From positions 72,215,833-72,279,832 of the forward strand of contig CM053141.1 in assembly GCA_028571685.1 (NCBI GenBank): a DNA stretch of 64,000 nucleotides, written 5' to 3'. Both the position numbers and the translations under genes were made by a program. Position 1 is the stretch's first letter. Every line of letters begins with the position of its first letter. The notes beneath the pieces are model-generated. The model saw only the letters and a program-made list of their open reading frames with translations, was not told the origin of the DNA and made no database searches. Below are positions 53,298 to 62,426 of this stretch, one piece after another. The stretch is from Heterohyrax brucei (lineage: Eukaryota > Chordata > Mammalia > Hyracoidea > Procaviidae).

Positions 53298-53712
53298 GGA
53301 GTATATGAGATTCCACAGGTTGCTGTAACAAAGTATCACAAATTTGATGACTTGATGCAACAGAAAATTCATTCTCTCACATTTCAGGAAGCTAGAGGTC
53401 TGAACTCAAGGTGTTGTCAGGTCATGCCCTGTGTGTAGGTGCTAAATAAGAATCCTTCCTTGGTTGTCCTTGGTTTGCAGACTTCACTTCAATCTTCACC
53501 TCTACCTTCACATGGCATTCTCCTTGTGTCCAAATTTCTGTCTTCATAAAAGATTACCAGTCATTTTGGATTAGGGCCCAGTATGGCCTCACCTAAAATT
53601 GATTACATCTGCAAGCATCATTTTTCCAAATACTGTCACCTTTGCAGGTCCCACAGGTTAGGATTTGAATATATCTTTTAAGAGGACACAATTCAACCCA
53701 CAATCAACCACA
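53298..53712 (-). mobile_element. MaLR LTR (MLT1-like), near full length
   Basis: Antisense MLT1: GGTTGCTGTAACAAAGTATC, CACATTTCAGGAAGCTAGAG, ACATGGCATTCTCCTTGTGT, TGATTACATCTGCAAGCATC, GAGGACACAATTCAACCCA. Solo and diverged; it sits just upstream of the L1 5' end without overlap. Confidence 0.85.
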
Positions 53713-53714
53713 AA

Positions 53715-53795
53715 TGAACCAAAGCCACTCCCATCAAGTCAATTCCAACTCATAGCAACTCTTTTGACAGAGTAGAACTGCCCCACCAACCCACA
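53715..53795 (-). mobile_element. AfroSINE, tail half only
   Basis: GCCACTCCCATCAAGTCAAT, TCCAACTCATAGCAACTCTT, GACAGAGTAGAACTGCCCC. The tRNA head is absent. Confidence 0.8.
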
Positions 53796-53904
53796 ATAGA
53801 GAGTGATAATTTTTCTTTTGGAATGTCTGAAGACCTGTGATGTTTTCATAATGGTTTCATTTAGTTTCAGAAGACAAACTAGAACTCACAAGTAGTAGAT
53901 ATTC

Positions 53905-54158
53905 AGGGTGAAGAAGAAAAGAATTTTGGACACATCAGGTGTGATTAGTCCCCAGAAAATGACATCATGTTGGTAGAGAGTCAGAGAAAAAGAGGAAGAT
54001 CCTCAACAAGACGGATGGATGTAGTGGCTGCAAAAATGGGCTTAAGCACAAAACAATGTGGGTATAGAGAAAAACCTGGCTGTGTTTTGTCCTGTTGTAC
54101 ACAGAGTCACTATGAGTTGGAACTGACTCAGCTGCACCTGACAACAACAATGGTAACA
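53905..54158 (+). mobile_element. RTE-clade LINE, 3' end
   Basis: The plus frame reads FGHIRCD, then SQRKRGRSSTRRMDVVAAKM (RTE family pattern RKRGRPRRRWIDTIAEAM). The tail CACTATGAGTTGGAACTGAC, TCAGCTGCACCTGACAACAA closes it. 5'-truncated. Confidence 0.85.
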
Positions 54159-55149
54159 ACTGTTGCAAAGCAATGTCTTGGAAGGTAGAAACTCCAGAAA
54201 ACCACCTGCTGAGCACTGATAGAAAAATCTTCCTGGAAGATGAAAAATTATACTGGATAATCTCTGAACCTAATCCATCCCTAAAATTCCATGAATCTTT
54301 TCCTTCTTGGTTCCAACAGGCAAAGTCAGGGGAGCAAAATCATTTCCCTTTAAATAGCAATTATCTTACTGAAGATTATAACAAAACTAAGACAAAAGAG
54401 ATGGTGAAATGGATTAAACACAGAGAGATGAAATGATTATTTCTAAGCTTAACAATAGCAACAAAACAACTTATTTTTATTTTTTAACTTTCAGAGGCTG
54501 TATGTGCTCAGTCTATCTCAGTACTTGTCTATTTCCACTTCCTTCAATCCCAGGCCCTAATCTTTTTGATTAGAAGCCAATTAACTGTTAAATACAGCTA
54601 AGAGACAACTAATGCCAGAAGCTTCCCTTACTGTGTTCCAAGACTAGGTAATTCCTTCACTAATGACATAGTAGAAACTCTGTCGCCACAGTTAAGAGCA
54701 GGCTAGAGACAATTACTGTACTTAAAAGTAGCTTTTCAGGTTATCATGCCCACATCTGTAAGCTATTCCCTCTATAAAGCATGTGGAGTTACTTGTCACA
54801 GAACACTCATTGGAAAGTGCCAGCAACTGAGTGAGAATCAATGACTGTAACTTACTCTGCTTGGCTAGAAGCGTAAAACTTTCTTTCCAGCAACTACACT
54901 CCCCTACCCCTGACTTCCAGAGTCTTGCTGCTCTTATCAAGACAGGAAATTTACACTTGGGATTAAATTAAAAAAAAAAAAAAATCACCAAGCAACATCA
55001 CCCACTGGCCTATGAGAGGAGAGCAGCCAAACCAGAGATGGGGCAGCCCTACTGTCACCCTTGAATAATCTCCCTGAAACTTACAAAAGGAAGCAAATGA
55101 AAGAGCCGGGATTCTGCACAAGAATCTGGTACTTTCTGGAAGAAATTAG
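54159..55149. other. No recognised element
   Basis: About 1 kb. An 87-codon plus-strand frame (54173-54436) begins inside the RTE flank; its Lys/Glu-rich end has no known family. A 14-base A-run at about 54970. Confidence 0.35.
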
Positions 55150-55375
55150 AATGCCTGGGCTCCACTGAATACCAGGATTCTGGCATTACTGTGAGCAAGT
55201 AACAGCACTTTGGGCCTCAGCACTCTCATCTGTAAAATGAGGATAACAATGCTTGGGCATATTGCTCTTAGGATGACTGGAAAGATTAAACAATAGATGT
55301 GAAAGCACTTCTAAAAGCATTTTAAGCATTATACAAGTGTTAGGACTATTATTATGAGCATTATCTGAAGCCTGT
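55150..55375 (+). mobile_element. MIR SINE, near full length
   Basis: CATTACTGTGAGCAAGTAAC, GCCTCAGCACTCTCATCTGT, AAAATGAGGATAACAATGCT, AAAGCACTTCTAAAAGCATT. Confidence 0.85.
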
Positions 55376-56167
55376 GAATACCAGTACCTATAAAATTTCA
55401 CGCAGAAATTATTTTCCCCAAATTAAGATGAAATGGGTACTCAGCTCAGCCCAGCCCAGTGCCTTGTTCTTGCACGGTACCTTTAACTGAGCCCAGAATT
55501 GCTAAGTTCATCCCTTTCTAAGCTCACCCAGAATTGCAGTCTTTGAGCTGGCTACTTCTTTCTTACCATTCCATCCATAACCTGAAAACTGAAAGTCAGT
55601 TATTGTTGAAGGAATAAGGCTGTCAGTCATGAGGGATATGTGCTTCTGTGTGGGTCTCTGAAGCAGGAAAATCACACTTCTGTCTACTGAATAAGTCGCC
55701 AACTTTGAATGCGACCTCCTGCACCTCTTTCCTCATCACAACCTGCTCTCCCTGTCCCAGTGAGTTGAACACACTTGATCCTACCCAAGTTTTGTCACTG
55801 CTACCGAACAGATACATTTGCAAGACAGACAGACACTTCAATTTTTATGGACTGACTATTTTGGTGGATTTGTTTTCTTGCTTGTTTTTTTTAATTTTTA
55901 ACCTAAGTCTTTTATTTCTCCATTTGCTTCCAACTACTTGAGTTTTAATTTTACTCCAAAGGCAGATAGAACCAAAAAGAGAAACAAGAAGAAATTAAAT
56001 TCCTGAAAATCTATTTAGCAAGTGTTTAAAAAAAAAAAAAGGAGTTAATACACAGGGAGGGGACTTGTATTTTTATTTCTAGGCATTGGTTAGTTTTTCA
56101 AAAGTATGATTTCTTCTTTTTCTCTTTCTCCTTTTTCTTTTTTTGTTTTGATTTTTGTTCAGCCTGA
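55376..56167. other. No recognised element; T- and A-runs
   Basis: Short A-run (56028-56040) and a pyrimidine-rich tract (56108-56160). The 97-codon plus frame (55648-55941) ends in a hydrophobic stretch (LVDLFSCLFFLIFNLSLLFL), but it is read from T-rich DNA and lacks family signature. Confidence 0.4.
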
Positions 56168-56373
56168 GGGAGGGATCCCTGTGTGACACAAATAGTGAAG
56201 TTCCCAAACATTAGCCAAAATGTGGGTGGTTCAAATCCACTCAGAGACCCTCAGAAGACAGGCTGGTGACCTGCTGCTGAAAGGTCACAGTCCTGAAAAC
56301 CCAGTGGACCAGTTCTTGCTCTGTACACACAGGATCTCCATGAGCCTGTGCCCACGTGAGGGCAGCTAACAAT
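56168..56373 (+). mobile_element. AfroSINE, third form
   Basis: GGGATCCCTGTGTGACACAA, GGTTCAAATCCACTCAGAGA, GACCTGCTGCTGAAAGGTCA, TGGACCAGTTCTTGCTCTGT. Confidence 0.8.
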
Positions 56374-56535
56374 AACACACAAGGAGGGAAGGAAATGAAA
56401 GTGAGGACAAATCACTGGTTACAAGGAAGTTTGTAGCTACCACTTAGTGGGATTGGTGTCTCCAATTATTCTGGCTAGGCAACTTTCTTGAAGATTTTCC
56501 CAAGACTTCCCAAAAGGCTAAATTAACTATTCGAA

Positions 56536-56692
56536 AGCACGGCGGCACAACAGTTAAACAGCTGCTAACCAAGAGGTTGGTAGTTTCTTTACCTGCCAAT
56601 CTGCTTCTGTAAAGAATGCTACCAAGAAAGCCAGAGCAGCTGTACTCTGTTACATGTGTAGCAATCAGTTGAAATTAACAGCACACAACAAC
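56536..56692 (+). mobile_element. AfroSINE, long form, partly deleted
   Basis: AGCACGGCGGCACAACAGTT, GCTGCTAACCAAGAGGTTGG, CTGCCAATCTGCTTCTGTAA, ACTCTGTTACATGTGTAGCA. Confidence 0.82.
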
Positions 56693-56743
56693 AGAGCATA
56701 ATAGATTTTATGCCCTTAATTTTATGTTCACTATGGTCATGGA

Positions 56744-56902
56744 AGGAAACTCTGGTGGTGTAGTGGGTTTAGTGCTATGTCTGCTAACCAAAAGGTCAGC
56801 AGTTCAAATCCACCAGATGCTACTTGGAAACTCTATGGAGCCATTCTACTCTGTCCTATAGGGTTGCTCTGAGTCAGAATTGAATAGACAGCAGTGAATT
56901 TA
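56744..56902 (+). mobile_element. AfroSINE, short form
   Basis: GGAAACTCTGGTGGTGTAGT, TGCTAACCAAAAGGTCAGCA, CTCTGTCCTATAGGGTTGCT. First of three insertions at nearly one site. Confidence 0.9.
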
Positions 56903-56936
56903 ATTGTGTTTTGTTTGTCTTTTAATACCTATGGAG

Positions 56937-57098
56937 GATCACTGGTAGCGCTCTGTTTAAGAACTCCGCTGCTATCCAATAGGTTGGCAATTTAAATCCA
57001 AAAGCTGCTCCTTGGAAACTCTTCGGGCAGTTCTACCTTTTCTGATAGGATCGCTATGATTTGGAACCATCTCAACAACAGCAGGCTTGGTTTTGGTC
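56937..57098 (+). mobile_element. AfroSINE, short form
   Basis: GGATCACTGGTAGCGCTCTG, AATAGGTTGGCAATTTAAAT, AGGATCGCTATGATTTGGAA. Confidence 0.88.
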
Positions 57099-57112
57099 TT
57101 TATAGTCATGGA

Positions 57113-57318
57113 AAGAAGTCCTGGTGGCTGAATGATTAAGTGCCCAGCTGTTAACTGAAAGGTCAGGGGTTCAAATCCACTAGCCAGTCCATGGGAGAAA
57201 AATGTGGCTGTCTGTTTCCATAAAGTTTATAGCCTTGGAAAACCTGTAGGGCAGTTCTACTTGCACTATAGGGCCTCTATGAGTTACAAGTGACTTGAAA
57301 GCAGTGGGTTTTGGTTCT
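57113..57318 (+). mobile_element. AfroSINE, long form, complete
   Basis: Reference copy for the long form here: head GAAGTCCTGGTGGCTGAATG, GTCAGGGGTTCAAATCCACT, the extra centre GGGAGAAAAATGTGGCTGTC and CATAAAGTTTATAGCCTTGG, tail CTCTATGAGTTACAAGTGAC. Confidence 0.9.
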
Positions 57319-58190
57319 TGCAGAGTCACCAACCTGAGAAACACCAACTAAAAATAAATACCAATGTACTTCCTATGCTAGTTTAACAAATGACAAAACA
57401 CAACAATGTCTTTTCAGCCATTTAAACTAAATCTACCTCCTCATTCTGTAGACCTAAATATATAATTCTAACATGTGTTGCACTGAATATAAGATTGTTA
57501 TGTACCCTAATATATTTTATTACCAAAAAAAAAAAGGAAGGAAAAACATTGAGTCAAATTCAGCCATAGACAAATTCATCACATCTAATCTAAGTGTCAC
57601 TTTAGATCTACTTGTTTTGTTTTCTTTTGTAAGCATAGCCGGCATGTCATTTAACAATGTAAGATTATGTCACCTGTATCTTTGTGATCTCATATTGCTA
57701 CTTGTAAGTAGCAAATAAACAGTACAACATTAACCCAGAAAGGACAAAACTTCAGGAGATAGAGAACGAGATGCATACATGATAAAGGACTATAGCTCCA
57801 TTATGCAATAAATATTCACTGTTTCTTGTTTATGTTCTTTGCCTAGCCTTCCCAATCCCTCATTCATCTGTGATCAGAATCTTAAAATTTAAGAGAATTC
57901 TGCAAATACCTAGTCCTACAGTACCTTGGAATCCATAAAGGTGGTGATAGGGAACCATAAACTATTTTAGATATTTCAAAAATCCTAATAAATGTCATCC
58001 AGTTCCTGTGATAAGACAGTAGATGATAACTAAAATGACATTTTTTTGTTCTTTCAGTTATGATTAACTTAGCCCACATTGATTAGATCTGGTTGGAAGT
58101 TGTACAAGTCTTGTGTGAATGAAAAGAAACATAAAACAAATAAGCAATTACTTCTCATTAAATACAGTTAGATAACTATTTGACAGAAAA
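57319..58190. other. No recognised element
   Basis: AT-rich, about 870 bases, with an A-run at about 57523. Nothing assignable. Confidence 0.4.
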
Positions 58191-58390
58191 AAACAGTTGC
58201 CATCAAATTGTTTTCACTCGTTGTGACCTTGTGTTATATCAGAGTAGGACTGTGCTCCGTGGGGTTTTCAATAACTGATGTCTCAGCAGATCTTCAGAAC
58301 TTTCTTCTGAGGGGCCTGTGATTTGACTTGAACCTCCAATCTTTCAGTTAGCAGCCAAGTATGTTATCCATTTGCACCACACCGGGGACC
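58191..58390 (-). mobile_element. AfroSINE, third form
   Basis: TGCTCCGTGGGGTTTTCAAT, CTTTCTTCTGAGGGGCCTGT, ATCTTTCAGTTAGCAGCCAA, ACACCGGGGACC. Confidence 0.85.
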
Positions 58391-58607
58391 TAGAAAGGAT
58401 AGGGCTCATGTATACAGAAATGTGATAAAAACACTCTCAAAGCAGTCCTAACTTGGTGGTGAAAAATTTGGAAATCCTTAAGTAGCAACTTCTGGGGAGT
58501 AAGTAGTGGAGCAGATAAGAAACAAGAAATATTTCAGCATTATATGACGTTTTAGTACAAAAAATTACTATTTCTCTGACAGGATTATTAATATGTTTCT
58601 TTAATTG

Positions 58608-58645
58608 TTTCTTATGAGTTGGATCCGACTCGATGGCACTTGGCC
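58608..58645 (+). mobile_element. RTE/AfroSINE tail remnant
   Basis: CTTATGAGTTGGATCCGACT followed by CGATGGCACTT: only the shared 3' terminus remains. Confidence 0.7.
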
Positions 58646-58908
58646 ATTCTTATCTGGGAGCAAATTCACTGGCAGTAACTGTGTAAATAAAATGATAGTG
58701 TGCACATACACATACACAGAGTGATATTTTCAGAGAAAGTCTAAAGAACGTGGAAAAGAAAATGAATACATTTTGTATGACATGAAACATGAGGCTTTGG
58801 CATGTTGTGTATAGAACAGGATGGAAGTGTTAGAAATGAACCATTACTGGAGAGATGATACCTCAAGAGAGTCTGTGAAAAGCTATACATCCCCTATCAT
58901 ATTTAAAA

Positions 58909-59340
58909 GGTCTCTGAGTGATGCGAATACCCTAGTGTCATAGTGATTAATTACTACAGCTGCTAACCAAGAGGTCAGTAGTTCAAATCCACCAGGCTCT
59001 CCTTGGAAACTTGGCTGGGCAGTTTTACTCTGCCTATAGGGTTGCTATGAGTTGAAATTAATTTGATGGCAAGGGGTTTTTGGGGTTTTGAGTGATATGA
59101 ACAGTTTATACTTGACTATCAGTCTAAACAGAGGTTCAAACCCATCCTAGAGTCTTTGAGGAAGAAAAGACTGGCAAACTACTTCCATAAAGACACCCCT
59201 CCCCTGTCCCCCTAACAAAAACAATTGTTGCCACTGAGTAGATTCTCTCTTAGGGCAAAAACTCTCAGGAGCCATTTCACTCTACAACACAGGGCTCCTA
59301 CAAGTAGGAAAGCATTCAACAGCAACAGGTTTGGTTTGGA
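58909..59340 (+). mobile_element. AfroSINE, third form, split by a short-form AfroSINE
   Basis: The head (GGTCTCTGAGTGATGCGAA, 58909-58927) and remainder (ACAGTTTATACTTGACTATC, GGCAAACTACTTCCATAAAG, CAACAGCAACAGGTTTGG; 59102-59340) flank the inner copy. A stray tail piece on the minus strand (ACAATTGTTGCCACTGAGTA) lies at about 59220. Confidence 0.8.
58928..59088 (+). mobile_element. AfroSINE, short form, inside another AfroSINE
   Basis: Flanked by TGAGTGATGCGAA (58915-58927) and TGAGTGATATGAA (59089-59101), a 13-base duplication with two mismatches, both within the outer SINE head. Confidence 0.88.
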
Positions 59341-59611
59341 GTTTTATGACATTGGAAGGACCCAGGATTTTCTTTGCAAATGTAAAGACAGCAAGTCAAA
59401 GTGACTGAAGGAAAAGTAATAGCCATGCCCTAAACATAAAACAAAGAAGCCACCATTTCAAACTTCTAAAGAGACAGAGTGAAGTTTACATTGTCTTCCG
59501 ATAATGATCCCTACTTTCAGGGTTAACAACAGTTTAAACTTACTGTGTTTATTTGTTTACCTTCTGCTACTTTTCCACCTATTCACTTACTTTTTCTTTC
59601 TTTTTTCATAC

Positions 59612-59885
59612 ACTATTCAACAAATACTTTTGAGCACAACCACATTCTAATGCTAGCTGAAATTGTAAAGCTGAATAAGTTAGGGCACTTACCACCAAAG
59701 AGCTTGTATTATAATAGAAGGGGCAGTGAAATAAATATCAATGCACAACAATGTTTTATTGAGCAACTACTATGCCCTTGGCTTTTGGCACTATGCCCTA
59801 GACCCTGCTCAGCAAATCAAAGCAGACACAAATCTTGGGTCTAGAGCAGCTTATATTATAGTGAGACAATTACTGTAGTAAGATG
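59612..59885 (-). mobile_element. Two L2 3' termini in tandem
   Basis: 59612-59745 (GAGCTTGTATTATAATAGAA) and 59750-59885 (TTATTGAGCAACTACTATGC, AGAGCAGCTTATATTATAGT) each match the antisense L2 end. Confidence 0.6.
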
Positions 59886-60296
59886 TTTCTAGAATGCTAT
59901 AGGAGTGGGATACTGAGGTCCAATCCAGACCTGGAATTTGGGGATGGAGTAGACTGAATTTTGTGGTAACCATTGCCCCTACCAAGTGTGCCAGCTACAC
60001 AATGAATGGGTACAACTGTCACCCAAATATGAAACATCACATAAGCTTTCAGAAAAGTAAGCCATGATGAATAATAATCATGGTTTATGAATTTCACAAC
60101 GTGCTTTGAAGTAATTGATGAAATTAGGTCTAAAAATCATTACCAACAATCATTAATTTCAACATATACTATTTAATCTGCCCACTGAAAACTTTTCACG
60201 CGTCTTTAGAAAACAGCAAATGAAAATTCCTTAATTCTCACCAGTGTCATCTTCCTAGAGTATAAAGCTGATCCTGGATTTGTTATTAAGCCCTGT
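59886..60296. other. No recognised element
   Basis: About 410 bases unassigned. Confidence 0.4.
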
Positions 60297-60482
60297 TGTT
60301 TTTGTTAGTAGCTGTCGGATGCCTTCCAACTCACTGTGACCCCATGCATGCAGAGTAAAACTTCGTTCTATAGAGTTTTCAAGGCTGTAATTTTTCACCA
60401 AGCTTGTCTTCAAAGGCACTTCTGGGTAGTTTTAACTGCCAACCTTTTCATTAGCTGTCCAGAACTTAACTACTTCTGCCAC
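60297..60482 (-). mobile_element. AfroSINE, long/third form, diverged
   Basis: GTTGTTTTTGTTAGTAGCTG, GAGTTTTCAAGGCTGTAATT, GCCAACCTTTTCATTAGCTG. Confidence 0.82.
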
Positions 60483-60493
60483 ATTAAGACTTA

Positions 60494-60645
60494 ACCAAAA
60501 ACCAAACCTGTTGCTGTAGTTGATTCTGACTCATAGAGACCCTATTGGACAGATGAGAACTGCCCCCATAATGGTTCCCACAAGTATCTGGTGGATTTGA
60601 GCTTCCAATCTTTTGGTTAGCATCCTGAGCTCTTGAATACTACAT
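60494..60645 (-). mobile_element. AfroSINE, short form, with 14-base target duplication
   Basis: Flanked by CACATTAAGACTTA (60480-60493) and CACATTAAGGCTTA (60646-60659). It abuts the head of the previous SINE. Confidence 0.92.
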
Positions 60646-60659
60646 CACATTAAGGCTTA

Positions 60660-61183
60660 GTTTCCTATAAAACTAGGGATATTAAAAAGATGATGGCTTC
60701 AATTCTTTCAAGGTTGTAGATTCTGAGCTTTCCAAGGTTAATGTATAATCTAACATAATTCTCTTTATGTCTCAAATTTTTTATGAATGTACTTTTATGT
60801 ACATATGCATGTAGATTACTTAAATATGGTTTGGGAAATACACAATTCTACAGTAGTAGTTACTACTGGGGCAGCAAAATAAGATTGAGTGATGGAAAGA
60901 AGAGATATTTTATGTTGTTTAAATTATCAAGTGATCACATGTTATCTGAATAATTTTTAAAAGTAAATACAATATACAAAATGAATGAAATTATTTCTGT
61001 AAAAAATGCTAGTTGATTTAGCTAAATCTCTAGATTTTGCTTTAATCATCTAATGGCTTCATTTTCAGTACAGTGAAATGTGTTCATCTAAAATCATTTA
61101 CTGGAGGATTTCTGATGAAAAATCACAGAAGCATTAGCATTTGAGAGCTGTGGGAGCTGTGATTTTTCTTAATGTGGGGAATA
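60660..61183. other. No recognised element
   Basis: AT-rich, about 520 bases, unassigned. Confidence 0.4.
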
Positions 61184-61384
61184 CAATTCTGTCAAGCTGA
61201 TTCTAATGGGATTCCAGTTTAGAGCCATGCTATAGTACAGAGTGGAACTGTCCCTAGGGTTTCCAAGGTTGTCATCATTACAGAAACAGACTGCCACATC
61301 TTTCACCTGCAGAGTGGCTGGTGGGTTCAAACTACCAGCCTCTCAGTTAACAACCGAGTGCTTAGCCACTGAACCACAGGTATC
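61184..61384 (-). mobile_element. AfroSINE, long form
   Basis: TACAGAGTGGAACTGTCCCT, ACAGACTGCCACATCTTTCA, GCAGAGTGGCTGGTGGGTTC, ACAACCGAGTGCTTAGCCAC. Confidence 0.88.
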
Positions 61385-61539
61385 CTTCGGTTTGGGGAGT
61401 GAGGGCTAATGATGTGGTTGCCTTTCCACCCACTCAGATTTCTTCAGGAGTTTCTCATTTGGATAATAATGTACAAAAAGAGGAAAAGCCAAGAAAAAGA
61501 CTTAAAACTTTATACCAGGAAGAGATTTCTTAAGTTATT

Positions 61540-61665
61540 CTTATCTCTAGGGAAAATGAGGCCTAAAGAGATTAAGGGACTTACTCAAAGTCAGATTTTG
61601 AGTAAATGATCAAGCGATATAGGAATCCAGGTCCTTCTGTGTCATGCCCTTAATAATGTATCTCT
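61540..61665 (-). mobile_element. MIR SINE fragment
   Basis: GAAAATGAGGCCTAAAGAGA, TTAAGGGACTTACTCAAAGT fit the antisense MIR core. Confidence 0.75.
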
Positions 61666-62354
61666 TAGTCCTTTAATCTCCAAGATTGCTATGAGGTTTG
61701 ATTTTGACAGTTTTAAAATGCAAGCTTTACCAAGTACTACAACTTTAGTTTCTTATATTTTGCACACCAAATCATGAGTTGCCTGTCCAATATCACTCCT
61801 AGTTTCACTCTAGGTTCCCCCAAAAAAATTTCCTGCAAGCTTCTCTGGAGGTCATGGCTGTATTTCAACTCAAAAACCAACCAATCCTCTTAACTGCCTG
61901 GGATTTTCAGGTGGCAGCCTTTCGAGAAAGCCTGCTTCTATGTCATGACATTAATCTTTCCACCCAGCTCACCTGGTGGACCTTGAAATCTGCTCTTGCA
62001 CACCTGTGTGCTATGATTTACATAGCCTAGAGAAGCTAATTTCCTTACTTCTGCACCTTTCTTCAGCCATTTCTCCAAACCTAGGAGACACAAACATCAA
62101 ACTTTAAATGCATTGTTTTGGGAGATTGTCTTAGAGGATCTAGACCCAAAAACCAACAATTAAGTGGTTACATTCCACAAATGTGAGATCTAGAGGCAAA
62201 AATCTGCAGGAAATTAAATTCAGAAGTAACAGAAGAAAAGGGACTAAATATTTTTTATAGAGAAGGCTTGTCAGTTTGGGAAGCTGTAAAAGAAACTGGG
62301 GTTGCTCAGGATCACTTTTCAGTAGGCACAATTTTGGACACATAAATAATGAAT
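61666..62354. other. No recognised element
   Basis: About 690 bases unassigned. Confidence 0.4.
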
Positions 62355-62403
62355 TACAGGGTCACTATGAATCAGAATCAAATCAACAGTAGTTGGTTTT
62401 TAT
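62355..62403 (+). mobile_element. AfroSINE tail remnant
   Basis: CAGGGTCACTATGAATCAGA, ATCAAATCAACAGTAGTTGG; the last 50 bases only. Confidence 0.75.
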
Positions 62404-62426
62404 TTGGACATAAGAACACTTAATTG

